Positions 45,087 to 54,868 are shown, numbered from the stretch's first letter. The stretch is 64,000 nucleotides of DNA from Rhizobium sp. (GCA_019739215.1 JAHHDR010000036.1:124001-188000), one strand, 5' to 3'. The notes: generated by a model from the sequence alone, not told the origin. Numbers and translations are program-made.

Positions 45087-46160
45087 ATGGCATCGATTAC
45101 ATTCCGCAATGTCACCAAACGTTTCGGCCATACCGTTGCTGTCGACAACGTTTCCTTCGACGTCGCGGACAACGAGTTCTTCTGTCTGTTCGGGCCGCCG
45201 CTTTCGGGGAAGTCGACGATCCTCAAGCTGATCCTGGGCCTTGAGGCGCCCGATTCCGGCGAGATCCTGATCGAGGGCAAGCCGGTCAACGCGCTGTCGC
45301 CGGCCGAGCGCAATGTGGCGATGGTGTTCCAGAATCTCGCGCTCTTCCCGCATATGACGGCCTTGCAGAATGTCCGCTTCCCGCTGGTCGAGCGCAAGAT
45401 CGCCGAGGACAAGATCAAGGCGCGCGTCGCCTCTGTGTCGGAAAAGCTGCATATCGGTCATCTCCTGCACAAGCTGCCGGCGCATCTCTCGGGTGGAGAG
45501 CGCCAGCGCGTGGCCATCGCCCGGGCGCTGGTCCGCGACCCTGCTGCCTATCTGATGGACGACCCGATCTCGGCGCTCGACGCGCGGCTCCGCGAAGAGA
45601 CCCGCGTCGAGCTCAAGCGTATCCAGCGCGAACTCGGCCATACGCTGATCTATGTCACGCATGACCAGGAGGAGGCGATGTCGATCGCCGACCGCATGGC
45701 GATCTTCGAACATGGCGCCATACGCCAGATCGGCAAGCCGTCCGAGATCTACGATCGTCCGGCCAGCCAGTATGTCGCGCGCCTGCTCGGCGCACCTGCT
45801 ATCAACCTGCTCGGCATCGAGCGCGGCGATGGCGTCTCCGCTGGATCCGGCACGATCCAGTTGGCCGGGCTGCCGGTCCCCGATGGTGCCGCCGGTATTG
45901 GTATCCGGCCGGAGGACCTCAAGGCCGAGCCGTGGACCGCGGGCCGGGCCGGCGTTCCGGCACGGGTCTACGAAGTCGAGCCGCTCGGCGGCTACACCGT
46001 CGTGACGCTTTCGGCCGGGTCGGAGAAACTGCGCGTGCTGATGCGCGGCCAGCCGAAGGTTGCTGTCGACACGGATGTAGCCGTCAGCTGCGATCCGCGA
46101 AAGATCCATTATTTCACATCCGACGGACTGGCCTTCTCGCCAGCCGGCACGGGCGCATAG
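45087..46160 (+). CDS. Sugar ABC ATPase with degenerate Walker B
   Basis: A 357-residue MalK/UgpC-type ATPase. Walker A is GPPLSGKST (36-44), unusual before the GKST. The signature LSGGERQ (134-140) is normal. Walker B is LMDDP, with Asp159 where the catalytic glutamate should be. A TOBE-type C-terminal domain follows. It starts 4 bases after its partner. Two-ATPase CUT1 importers occur in rhizobia (GlpST of the glycerol transporter). Confidence 0.87.
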   Translation: MASITFRNVTKRFGHTVAVDNVSFDVADNEFFCLFGPPLSGKSTILKLILGLEAPDSGEILIEGKPVNALSPAERNVAMVFQNLALFPHMTALQNVRFPLVERKIAEDKIKARVASVSEKLHIGHLLHKLPAHLSGGERQRVAIARALVRDPAAYLMDDPISALDARLREETRVELKRIQRELGHTLIYVTHDQEEAMSIADRMAIFEHGAIRQIGKPSEIYDRPASQYVARLLGAPAINLLGIERGDGVSAGSGTIQLAGLPVPDGAAGIGIRPEDLKAEPWTAGRAGVPARVYEVEPLGGYTVVTLSAGSEKLRVLMRGQPKVAVDTDVAVSCDPRKIHYFTSDGLAFSPAGTGA

Positions 46161-46171
46161 GGAGAAAGAAG

Positions 46172-47260
46172 ATGGCGGATTCCAAAGGCTTCAAGCCGGA
46201 TGTTGATGTCAGAGTCAAGGACTACAGGATCGGCGCGATCGGCGCCGGCATGATCATGGCCGAGTGCCATCTTGCCGCCTACAAGGAGGCCGGCTTCAAT
46301 GTCGTGGCGATCGCGTCGCGCACCAAGGCCAATGCCGCCAAGGTCGCCGAGCGCTGGGGCATCCCGACCGTGCATGAGACACCGGAAGCGCTGATCAAGG
46401 ACACAAACGTCGACATCGTCGATCTCGCCTATCCGCCGGACCAGCAGCCGGCCTTGATCCGCGCTGCACTGAAGGAGCCGCATATCAAGGCGATCCTGGC
46501 CCAGAAGCCTTTGGCGCTGTCGCTCGACGAGGCCCGCAAGTTGCGCGACGAGGCCAAGGCCGCCGGCAAGATTCTGTCGGTCAACCAGAACATGCGTTAC
46601 GACCAATCGATGCAGGTGCTCAAGCAGATCCTCGACAAGGGCGAGCTTGGCGATGTCGTCATGGCGACGATCGACATGCGCGCCATCCCGCACTGGCAGA
46701 CCTTCCTTGAGGATTTCGACCGGCTGACGTTGTCCAACATGAGCGTGCATCACCTCGACGTGTTGCGCTTCCTCTTCGGCGACCCGGAAGAAATCTACAC
46801 CGCGACGCGTTCCGACCCGCGCACCAAGTTCAAGCACAAGGACGGCATCACCGTCTCGACCATCAAGTTCCCCGGCAATGTGCTGGCTGTGTCGATGGAA
46901 GACGTCTGGGCCGGCCCGCGCGAGGAAGGCTTCGACAGCGAATTCTACATCAAGTGGCGCGTCGAAGGCACCGATGGGGTGGCGCATGGCACGATCGGTT
47001 GGCCGAATGGCGCGGCCTCGACGCTGACCTATGCCTCGAAAAAGACCACCGGCGGCAAGTGGGTGACGCCGACCTGGGACACGATGTGGTTCCCGCATGC
47101 CTTCATCGGCGTGATGGAGCAGCTGCAATATGCCGTCAGCAGCGGCACGGAGCCCAGGCTCAACGTCGCCGACAACGTCAAGACCATGGCGCTGGTCGAG
47201 GCAGGCTACAAGTCGATGGACGAAGGCCGGGCCGTCAAGCTCAGCGAAATCGCAATCTAG
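46172..47260 (+). CDS. Gfo/Idh/MocA family oxidoreductase
   Basis: A 362-residue NAD(P)-dependent dehydrogenase. Rossmann motif GAIGAGMIMAECHL (about 21-34) and the family lysine in LAQKPLALSLDEA. Members oxidise sugars or inositols; MocA of rhizopine catabolism belongs here. GGAGAAAG precedes the ATG at 46172. It is co-transcribed with the importer and followed by an isomerase gene, consistent with oxidation then isomerisation of an imported polyol. Confidence 0.87.
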   Translation: MADSKGFKPDVDVRVKDYRIGAIGAGMIMAECHLAAYKEAGFNVVAIASRTKANAAKVAERWGIPTVHETPEALIKDTNVDIVDLAYPPDQQPALIRAALKEPHIKAILAQKPLALSLDEARKLRDEAKAAGKILSVNQNMRYDQSMQVLKQILDKGELGDVVMATIDMRAIPHWQTFLEDFDRLTLSNMSVHHLDVLRFLFGDPEEIYTATRSDPRTKFKHKDGITVSTIKFPGNVLAVSMEDVWAGPREEGFDSEFYIKWRVEGTDGVAHGTIGWPNGAASTLTYASKKTTGGKWVTPTWDTMWFPHAFIGVMEQLQYAVSSGTEPRLNVADNVKTMALVEAGYKSMDEGRAVKLSEIAI

Positions 47261-47292
47261 AACCGAAAACATCCCAAGGGAGGACGACCACC

Positions 47293-48207
47293 ATGATGCA
47301 GACCGGTATTTTCACCGCCTATTTCCCCTATACGCTCGAAGAGACGGCCAAGAAGATCCGCTCGTTGGACTTCAACACCGTCCAGCTCGACATGCACTTC
47401 AAGGACATCGATCTCAGCGCCGGCCAGATCACCAAGGACAAGTGCACCACGATCCGCAACACGTTCCGTGACCACAACCTGCCGATCTGCTGCATCTCGG
47501 GCTATACGAACATCATTCATCCGGACAAGGAAGAGCGCGCCCGCCGCGTCGGCTACCTCAAGGAAATCATCAAGCATGCCCAGTATCTCGGCACGCCCTA
47601 CGTGATCTCCGAGACCGGTACCTACAACACCGAGTCTGACTGGGTGCATCACGAAAAGAACAAGACCGAAGAGGGTTTTGAGGAATGCCGCAAGGTCGTC
47701 GCCGAACTCGCGCAATTCGCCTATGACCATGGCGCGATGTTCCTGCTCGAAACCTATGTCAACAACGTCGTCGGCTCCGTCGAGGAAACCGTCAAGATGT
47801 TCGCCCAGGTCGATCACCCCGGTCTCGGCCTGCTGATGGACCCGACCAACTACTTCGAGTCCCACAATATCGACGACATGGACAAGATCCTCAACCAGGT
47901 CTTCGACACGCTGCAGGACAAGATCAAGATCGGCCATGCCAAGGACGTCAAGCGTTCGGGCGGCGACAAGACCGAGAAGCATGCCGATATCGGTGACGAC
48001 GACGCGCTGGAAAGCCACACCTTCCGCGGCGTCGGCGAGATCGAACTGCCGGCTCCCGGCCTCGGTTCGCTGAACTATGATCTCTATCTCAAGCTGCTGT
48101 CGCGCAAGCACCCGAACATTCCCATGATCATCGAGCATCTGGAAGAGGCCGACGTTCCGCGCGCCAAGAAGTTCCTCGACGGCAAGCTTCGCGCGCAGGG
48201 GCTCTGA
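47293..48207 (+). CDS. Sugar phosphate isomerase/epimerase family TIM-barrel protein
   Basis: A 304-residue xylose-isomerase-like TIM barrel (AP endonuclease 2 superfamily), the family of IolE, IolI and MocC. Metal-site residues fit Glu in FLLETYVNN, Asp in LLMDPTNYFE, His in IKIGHAKDV and Glu in MIIEHLEE. Start at ATG 47293 behind GGGAGGA. It follows the Gfo/Idh gene and would act on its product. A terminator-like hairpin follows. Confidence 0.85.
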   Translation: MMQTGIFTAYFPYTLEETAKKIRSLDFNTVQLDMHFKDIDLSAGQITKDKCTTIRNTFRDHNLPICCISGYTNIIHPDKEERARRVGYLKEIIKHAQYLGTPYVISETGTYNTESDWVHHEKNKTEEGFEECRKVVAELAQFAYDHGAMFLLETYVNNVVGSVEETVKMFAQVDHPGLGLLMDPTNYFESHNIDDMDKILNQVFDTLQDKIKIGHAKDVKRSGGDKTEKHADIGDDDALESHTFRGVGEIELPAPGLGSLNYDLYLKLLSRKHPNIPMIIEHLEEADVPRAKKFLDGKLRAQGL

Positions 48208-48220
48208 GAATAGACAAGGG

Positions 48221-48248
48221 AGGGCGGTCGCTATCAGGCCGCCCTTTT
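48221..48248 (+). terminator. Intrinsic terminator after the isomerase gene
   Basis: AGGGCGG (48221-48227) pairs with CCGCCCT (48239-48245), followed by TTTTC. The DUF4432 gene begins 22 bases later and has no clear separate promoter, so some readthrough is likely. Confidence 0.7.
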
Positions 48249-48269
48249 CAATCCTGCAGGAATACCAAC

Positions 48270-49448
48270 ATGGTCGAACTTTACGGAAGCCAGAGGTCGC
48301 GCGCCGATCTCTCTGCGCACACGGGCTCACTTGCGCAATTTGCCGGCGTACGGCTGGTGACGCTGGCCGATGGCGTCGAGCGCGGTGTGCGGATGCTGGA
48401 ATTCCGTAGCGGCACGGGCTTGCGCTTCACCGTGATGGTCGACCGCTGCCTCGACATCGGCGAATGCGACTACAAGGGCATGGCGATCGGCTGGCATTCG
48501 CCTGCCGGGTTCAAGCATCCGGGTCTGCATGACGCGGAGGGCGAGGGTGGGCTCGGCTGGCTCCGCAGCGCGTCCGGCCTGCTCGTCACCTGCGGGCTCG
48601 ACCAGATGCTGTTCATGAACGAGGAGCCGGGCGATCATTACGTCTATAGTCCGCGCAAGACGGTGAGCCATCCGCTGCATGGCCGGATCGGCATGACACC
48701 GGCGCGGCTGACCGGATATGGCGAGAGTTGGTCCGGTGACGAGATGACCCTCTGGTGCGAGGGCGTGGTGACGCAAGGCGCGGTGTTCGGCGAACATTTG
48801 GAACTGACCCGCCGTATCGAGATCAAGGCAGGCACCAACGACATTCGCATCGCCGACACGGTCGTCAATCGCGGCTTCTACCGCACGCCGCATATGTATC
48901 TGTACCACGTCAATGTCGGGCACCCGGTGCTATCAGAGGGCTCGCGTTACGTCGCGCCGATATCGGACGTGGTCTGGGCCGGCCATGCCGGCGACAATTA
49001 CCGCAAGCAGGGCGTGGGCTACCGCACGATGCCGGCGCCACAGATGGGTTTCCACGAGCAGGTCTGGCAGCACGAGATGACAGCGGATGCCGACGGCAAC
49101 GTGTCGGTCATGCTGGTCAACGATGCGCTTGAGATCGCCTTCGAGGTGGTCAGCCGCAAGGACCAGTTCCCCTGCAATTACCAATGGCAGAATTTCCATT
49201 CAGGCCAGTATGCCATCGGAATGGAGCCTTCGACCAACCATGTACAGGGCAGGGCGTTCGCCAGGGAGCGCGATGAACTGATCTGGCTGGAGCATGGCGA
49301 TTTCAGGCGGTACGACGTGACGTTCAGGGTGCATTCCGGCAGCGATGCGATCGCGCGGGAAGTGTCGCGGATCGAGACGATCGCGAAGCAGCCGGCGGCG
49401 GAATACCCGGAGGTTTCCGGGAAACATGTGCCGATTGCGGGAAGATAG
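48270..49448 (+). CDS. DUF4432 family protein (aldose-1-epimerase-like)
   Basis: A 392-residue protein with the galactose-mutarotase-like fold of the DUF4432 family. Visible features are MVDRCLDIGECDYKG early, HGRIGMTPAR centrally and YLYHVNVGHPVLSEGSRY. It is often found in sugar operons and may interconvert anomers of the imported substrate. It is the last gene of the plus-strand importer operon and converges on the peptide importer operon. Confidence 0.82.
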   Translation: MVELYGSQRSRADLSAHTGSLAQFAGVRLVTLADGVERGVRMLEFRSGTGLRFTVMVDRCLDIGECDYKGMAIGWHSPAGFKHPGLHDAEGEGGLGWLRSASGLLVTCGLDQMLFMNEEPGDHYVYSPRKTVSHPLHGRIGMTPARLTGYGESWSGDEMTLWCEGVVTQGAVFGEHLELTRRIEIKAGTNDIRIADTVVNRGFYRTPHMYLYHVNVGHPVLSEGSRYVAPISDVVWAGHAGDNYRKQGVGYRTMPAPQMGFHEQVWQHEMTADADGNVSVMLVNDALEIAFEVVSRKDQFPCNYQWQNFHSGQYAIGMEPSTNHVQGRAFARERDELIWLEHGDFRRYDVTFRVHSGSDAIAREVSRIETIAKQPAAEYPEVSGKHVPIAGR

Positions 49449-49511
49449 GAAAGCCAGAGTTCTCCTCCCCAAACATCGGCCCGGGAAGCGAGCCATTTTC
49501 GAGGAAGACGT

Positions 49512-51105
49512 CTAATCTCCCAGCGCCGCCGCCATCAGTTCCCGTGTGTAATCCTCCCGCGGATGGTCGAAGATTGCTGCGGTGTCGCCCTCCTCCACAA
49601 CGCGCCCGCTCTTCATCACCATCACATAGTCCGCCAGCGCCCGGACCACCGCAAGATCGTGGCTGATGAAGAGATAGCTGAGGCCGTGCCGGGCCTGCAG
49701 GTCGCGCAGCAGTTCGACGATCTGCTTCTGCACCGAGCGGTCGAGGGCCGATGTCGGCTCGTCGAGAACGATCAGCCGTGGCTTGAGGATGATGGCGCGG
49801 GCAATGGCCAGGCGCTGGCGCTGGCCGCCGGAGAATTCGTGGGGATAGCGATTGCGGCTGGCGGGATCGAGGCCGACTTCGCGGAGTGCCTCGATGGCGC
49901 GTCCATCGCGGTCCCTCGCGGTCAGTTGCGGCTCATGGACCAACAGTCCCTCCGTGACGATCTGCCCGGCGGTCATGCGCGGCGACAGTGAGCCGTAGGG
50001 ATCCTGGAAGACGAGCTGCAATTCCCGGCGCAGCGGCCGCATCTGCCGCCGGTCGGCGTGCGAGATGTCCTTGCCCTGGAAGAAGATGCGGCCGTCGCCG
50101 TGGATCAGCCGCAGGATCGAGCGGCCGAGCGTCGATTTCCCCGAGCCGGATTCGCCGACAATGCCGATGGTCTGGCCTTCGCGCAGCGTCAGCGAGACCC
50201 GATCGACCGCCTTCAGTTCGACCGGTGGTCCGGCGAGGAAACCGCCGCCGAGCTCGAAAGTCACCGACATGTCCTGCGCCTCGATGAGGCGGCGGGCGTC
50301 AGGCCCGACAGGTTGCTTCGTGCCGGTCGGGTCGGCGGCGAGCAGCATCCTGGTATAATCGTGCCTGGGCGAATCGAAGATCTCCGTCACCGTGCCCTGC
50401 TCGACCAGTTCTCCGCGTCGCATCACAGCGACCCGATCGGCAAAGCGGCGGACGATGCCGAGATCGTGGCTGATGAAGACGATGGAGAGGCCGATGCGGC
50501 TCTTGAGTTCGCGCAGCAGGTTGAGAATCTGCGCCTGGATGGTGACGTCGAGCGCGGTCGTCGGTTCGTCGGCGATCAGCAGTTCGGCCGGTTCAGGCGA
50601 GCGCCATGGCGATCATCACGCGCTGGCGCTGCCCGCCCGACATTTCGATGCGGATAGATGTCATCCGCCGCTCGGGTTCGGGAATCTGCACCAGCCTGAG
50701 CAGGTCCAGCACCCGCTGCTTCGCGTCGGCTTTCGAGACCTTGCGGTGAAAGCGGATCGGCTCGGCGATCTGGTCGCCGATCGTGTAGAGCGGATCGAGC
50801 GAGGTCATCGGCTCCTGGAAGATCATGGTGATCTTGCCGCCCCGGATGTCGTTGAGCTTCTTCACCGGCAGGCCGACGAGTTCCTGGCCGCGATAGTGGG
50901 CTGAACCGGTGACACGGCCATTGACCGCGAGCAGGCCCATGATCGCCATCATCGTCTGGCTCTTGCCGGAGCCGGATTCGCCGACGATGGCGAGGGTCTC
51001 GCCCTTCGCGACCTTCAGGCTAACCTGTCTGACGGCGTGGACCTCGCCGTCATCGGCCGCGAAGCGGACGTCGAGATTGCTGATTTCGAGGATCGTTTCA
51101 GCCAT
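49512..51105 (-). pseudogene. Tandem peptide-type ABC ATPase (DppD-DppF fusion), one frame break
   Basis: A two-domain ATPase of about 531 residues if repaired. Domain 1 has GESGSGKSQ and MSGGQRQRV; domain 2 has GESGSGKST, FSGGQRQRL and LIVLDEPTSALD. Such fusions drive dipeptide/oligopeptide importers. The frame breaks at 50594-50595. MALA should continue CEPAELLIADEPTTALD; the latter part reads in another frame. Two missing bases explain it, and 1594 bases is one more than a multiple of three. A sequencing or assembly error is likely. ATG at 51105 is one base after the permease stop. Confidence 0.85.
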
Positions 51106-51106
51106 G

Positions 51107-52237
51107 TCAGCGGTCCTTGGGGTCAAAGGCGTCGCGCAATCCGTCGCCGAAGAAGTTGAGTGCCGACAGCGTGACGACGAAGAACAGCGCGGGATAAAGC
51201 AGCAGCCAAAGGCTGGCCTCGATGGCACCGGCGCCCTCGGCGATCAGCAGGCCCCAACTGGTCAAAGGCTCCTGAACACCCAGGCCGAGGAAGGACAGGA
51301 AGCTTTCGAGCAGGATGACCTGCGGAACCAGCAGCGTGACGAAGACCACGACAGGGCCGATCGTATTGGGGATGATGTGACGGCGTATGATCTGGCCGTT
51401 GGTCAGCCCCATCGCCACGGCGGCGCCGACGAATTCGCGGCGTTTGATCGCCAGCGTCTGGCCACGCACGATGCGGGCCATGTCGAGCCAGTTGATCGCG
51501 CCGATGGCGACGAAAATCAGCACGAAGTGGCGGCCGAAGAACACGACCAGCATGATGACGAAGAAGATGAAGGGCAGTGAGTAGAGAATTTCCACCAGCC
51601 GCATCATGACATTGTCGACCCTTCCGCCGAGATAGCCGGACACCGCGCCATAGGCCACGCCGATGACGAGCGAGACGATGGTCGCGAGGATCCCGACCAT
51701 CAGCGAAACCTGCCCGCCCACCATGATGCGGGCCAGCATGTCGCGTCCGTTGCGGTCTGTCCCCAAGAGGAAATACTGGCCGTTGACCTGGCCGGTGACG
51801 ATGGCGGTCCTGCCTTCGTTGCTGGTTGAGGCGATGGCAGCGCCTTCGAACTCGTCGGGCCGGTCGAAATAGCGCACGATGCGCGGATCGATTGCCTTGT
51901 CGGCGCTGATCGTCGCCGTGTAGGTCGTGCCGTCGACGTCGAAGGCGTCGAGCCTGGCGCGGCCGCGCTCGACGGCATTCTTCATCACCGGCTCCAGCGT
52001 CTCCTCATGCGGATAGGGCGAGAGCGAGGGGCCGACGGCGACATAGCTCGAGTAGACCGCTTCATGGCTGTGCGGGTTGACGGAAGGGCCGAGAAAGCAG
52101 AAGGCGGTAATCAGGACCAGCACGAACGCGCTGACCATGGCGGCCCTGTTTCGCTTCAGGCGCCTGAAGGCGATGGCGCCGGGGCTGCGGCCTTCCACCG
52201 AGCCCGGCGCCGAGGTATCGGGCGTTGCGTCAGTCAT
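51107..52237 (-). CDS. Peptide/nickel-type ABC permease (DppC)
   Basis: A 376-residue permease. A first membrane segment near residue 35 is followed by a periplasmic domain of about 120 residues, longer than in ordinary DppC, and then five segments. The EAA loop includes REFVGAAVAMGLTNGQIIRRHIIPN. It overlaps the dppB gene by 8 bases. The large insert is typical of the OppC/YejE type. Start at ATG 52237 (MTDATPD); upstream ATG at 52264 possible. Confidence 0.87.
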   Translation of the reverse strand: MTDATPDTSAPGSVEGRSPGAIAFRRLKRNRAAMVSAFVLVLITAFCFLGPSVNPHSHEAVYSSYVAVGPSLSPYPHEETLEPVMKNAVERGRARLDAFDVDGTTYTATISADKAIDPRIVRYFDRPDEFEGAAIASTSNEGRTAIVTGQVNGQYFLLGTDRNGRDMLARIMVGGQVSLMVGILATIVSLVIGVAYGAVSGYLGGRVDNVMMRLVEILYSLPFIFFVIMLVVFFGRHFVLIFVAIGAINWLDMARIVRGQTLAIKRREFVGAAVAMGLTNGQIIRRHIIPNTIGPVVVFVTLLVPQVILLESFLSFLGLGVQEPLTSWGLLIAEGAGAIEASLWLLLYPALFFVVTLSALNFFGDGLRDAFDPKDR

Positions 52238-53153
52238 GGCGCACTCTCGGATCGATGAAGGCATAGATGACGTCGACCAGCAGATTGAGAACGACGATGA
52301 AGACCGAGATCAGCACAACGGTGCCCATGACAAGCGTGTAGTCGCGGTTGAGCGCACCGAGCACGAAATAGCGGCCGACGCCGGGGAGCGAGAAGATCGT
52401 CTCGACGATGATCGACCCTGTCAGCACCGAGGCAGCGGTCGGGCCGAGGTAGGAGATGACCGGCATCAGCGCGCCGCGCAAGGCGTGGGTGCCTACGACG
52501 CTGCGGAAAGGCAGGCCATAGGCGCGGGCGGTGCGGACATGGTCGGCGCGCAGTGCCTCTATCATCGAACCGCGGGTGAGGCGGGCAAAGACCGCGAGCT
52601 GAGGAAGCGCGAGAACGATGACCGGCAGTGCGAGGTTGCGGATGCCGCCATCGCCCCAGCTTCCCGTCGGGACCCATCGCAAGCCGAGGGCGAAGATCAG
52701 AGATAGAATCGGGCCGACGACGAAGTTCGGCACCGTGTTGCCGATCGCCGCCACGCCCATCAGGAGATAGTCGGCCCAGCTGTTCTGCCTGAGCGCCGCG
52801 TAGACGCCCATGGCGATGCCGCCGAACACGGCGATGACGAGCGCCCAGAGGCCGAGCACGATCGAGTAGGGCAGGGCCTGCAGGATCAGTTCGGCGACCG
52901 TGTAGTCCTTGTAGATGTAGCTCGGGCCGAAGTCGCCGCGCAGGACATTGCCGATATAGTAGAGATATTGCAGGTAGACCGGCTGGTCGAGATTGTAGAC
53001 CGCCTTCATGTTGGCCAGCACCGCCGGATCTAGTGGTCGCTCGAGGTTGAACGGGCCACCCGGCGCGATGCGGATCATGAAGAAGGACAGCGTGAGCACG
53101 ATGAAGATCGTCGGCAGCGAAGATAGCAGCCGGACGAAGATGAAACGCAGCAT
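52230..53153 (-). CDS. Peptide/nickel-type ABC permease (DppB)
   Basis: A 307-residue permease starting MLRFIFVRLLSSLPTIFIVLTLSFF, the usual DppB/OppB N-terminus. The EAA loop contains EALRADHVRTARAYGLPFRSVVG. About six membrane segments. It lies between the binding-protein gene (after two hairpins) and dppC. Confidence 0.9.
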   Translation of the reverse strand: MLRFIFVRLLSSLPTIFIVLTLSFFMIRIAPGGPFNLERPLDPAVLANMKAVYNLDQPVYLQYLYYIGNVLRGDFGPSYIYKDYTVAELILQALPYSIVLGLWALVIAVFGGIAMGVYAALRQNSWADYLLMGVAAIGNTVPNFVVGPILSLIFALGLRWVPTGSWGDGGIRNLALPVIVLALPQLAVFARLTRGSMIEALRADHVRTARAYGLPFRSVVGTHALRGALMPVISYLGPTAASVLTGSIIVETIFSLPGVGRYFVLGALNRDYTLVMGTVVLISVFIVVLNLLVDVIYAFIDPRVRHD

Positions 53154-53190
53154 GTGGCGCCTCCTCTCTCGAATGCGTAATCCGATGGTT

Positions 53191-53248
53191 CCCGTTCCGG
53201 TTCCGGAACGGGAAAATGACCGCGCGCCCGGTCAGGCGGCGGGCGCGC
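53191..53248 (-). terminator. Two hairpins after the peptide-binding-protein gene
   Basis: On the minus strand, GCGCGCCCG and CGGGCGCGC (53222-53230 with 53240-53248) form a 9-bp stem. Further on, CCCGTTCCGG (53191-53200) pairs with CCGGAACGGG (53203-53212) in a 10-bp stem with a 2-base gap. They lie between the binding-protein stop and dppB. They probably reduce readthrough or protect the upstream mRNA. Confidence 0.6.
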
Positions 53249-53257
53249 CTTTCGGGA

Positions 53258-54868
53258 TCACTCTTCGATCGAGAGGTACCTGGTCAGGTGCTCGTTGACG
53301 AGGTTCTGGTTGAAGCCCTTGACCTTCTTGTTGATCAGCCAGAGGCTGGCATAGTTCATCATCGGGGCGATCGGGTGTTCGGCGAGCATGAGGGCCTCGG
53401 CCTCGTTGAGGACCTGCATGCGCTTGACCGGGTCGGTCTCGTCATAGGACGCCTTCAGCAGCTCGTCATATTTGGCATTGGTCCACTTGCCGTAGTTGAA
53501 GGCGGTATTGGACGAGATCATCAGGTTGAGGAAGTTTTCCGGATCTGCATAGTCGGCCGACCAGCCGGCGCGGGCGACGTCGAAGCTGCCGCCTTCCTGG
53601 AGGAAGGCATAATGCGCCTTAACATCGAGATTCTGCGTCGTCACCGTGATGTTGGTACCGAGCGCCTTCCACATGTCGGCCACGGCAATGGCGACCTTCT
53701 TGTGGTTTTCGTTGGTGTTGTAGCGGATGTCGATGGTCAGCGGCTTGCCGCCGTCGCCATAGCCGGCTTCCTTGAGCAGCGCCTTGGCCGCATCCTCGCG
53801 GTCGAGTTGGTCCATGTCCGCGATGTCGATCTTGGGCAGCGTGTAGCCTTCCATGCCTGATGGTACGAGCGTGAAGGACGGCAACTGTGCGCCGCCGAAG
53901 ATCTTGCCGGCGAGGAATTCGCGATCGAGTGCCATCGACAGCGCCTTGCGGACGCGGACGTCGTTAAACGGCTCCTTGCGGTTGTCGAAGACGTAATAAT
54001 AGGTCGAGCTTGCCGGTGCGGCGAAGACCTGGTCGGCGCCGTATTTCGTGGTCAGGTGCTCGCGCTGGTCGGCCTGGTAATTGTAGACGACGTCAAGTTC
54101 GCCGGCTTCGAACATGCGCTCCGTCGCAGCCTGGTCCTCGGACGGATTGTAGATGACCTTGTCGATCTTGACGTTGGCGACATCCCAGTAATTGGGGTTC
54201 TTGACCGCGGTGATGTGGTCATTCGCAACATAGTCGGTCAACATATAGGCGCCGTTGGAGACGAAATTGCCGGGCTTGGTGAAGTCCTTGCCGTGTTTCT
54301 CAATGCTGGCCTTGTTGACCGGGATTGCCGTGTAATGGGCAAGCAACTGCAGGAAATAGGGTGTCGGGCGTTCGAGCGTGATCTCCAGCGTCCTGTCGTC
54401 GACGGCCTTGAGGCCGAGGTCTTCGGCCTTGCCGGTCTTCTTGTTGAAGCCTTCCGCACCCTTGATGGGGTAGAGGATATTGGCATAGCCGGCCGCGGTC
54501 GCCGGATCGAGCACGCGGCTCATGGAATAGACGAAGTCGCCGGCAACCACCGGGCTGCCGTCTGACCATTTGGCGCCGTCGCGAATCCGGAACGTATAGA
54601 CCTTGCCGTCATCGGACAGCGTGTGGCTTTCGGCCGTGCCGTGGACGACCTTGCCGTCGCGGTCGTAGACCATCAGGCCCTCGGAGAGGTCGCGCTGGAT
54701 GAAGCCTTCGATGTCGATGGAGATTTGCGCCTGGTCGAGGGTCTGTGGCTCGCCGCCATTGCCGCGCCGGATCACGGTTTCCGCCAGGACCGGGAAGGCG
54801 AGGGTGGCCAGAAGCGCGCCTGCGAAGGTCGTGCGTGCCACTGTCGTGAAGAAGGGTTTCATGTTCAT
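53258..54868 (-). CDS. Peptide-type ABC transporter substrate-binding protein (family 5)
   Basis: A 536-residue binding protein of the OppA/DppA family. Signal peptide about residues 1-29 (LLATLAFPVLA before ETVIRRG). The family pattern RDGAKWSDGSPVVAGDFVYSMSRVLDP and SNGAYMLTDY are clear. Normal length. GGAGAAA precedes the start. It heads the four-gene operon. Cargo is probably an oligopeptide, but it cannot be read from the sequence. Confidence 0.9.
   Translation of the reverse strand: MNMKPFFTTVARTTFAGALLATLAFPVLAETVIRRGNGGEPQTLDQAQISIDIEGFIQRDLSEGLMVYDRDGKVVHGTAESHTLSDDGKVYTFRIRDGAKWSDGSPVVAGDFVYSMSRVLDPATAAGYANILYPIKGAEGFNKKTGKAEDLGLKAVDDRTLEITLERPTPYFLQLLAHYTAIPVNKASIEKHGKDFTKPGNFVSNGAYMLTDYVANDHITAVKNPNYWDVANVKIDKVIYNPSEDQAATERMFEAGELDVVYNYQADQREHLTTKYGADQVFAAPASSTYYYVFDNRKEPFNDVRVRKALSMALDREFLAGKIFGGAQLPSFTLVPSGMEGYTLPKIDIADMDQLDREDAAKALLKEAGYGDGGKPLTIDIRYNTNENHKKVAIAVADMWKALGTNITVTTQNLDVKAHYAFLQEGGSFDVARAGWSADYADPENFLNLMISSNTAFNYGKWTNAKYDELLKASYDETDPVKRMQVLNEAEALMLAEHPIAPMMNYASLWLINKKVKGFNQNLVNEHLTRYLSIEE

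Noticed and set aside
43905..46109. 734-codon minus-strand ORF opposite the importer ATPases
   Set aside because: It lies antisense to two clear ATPase genes, and its His/Arg/Asp-rich protein has no family features. It is a shadow of high-GC codon use.
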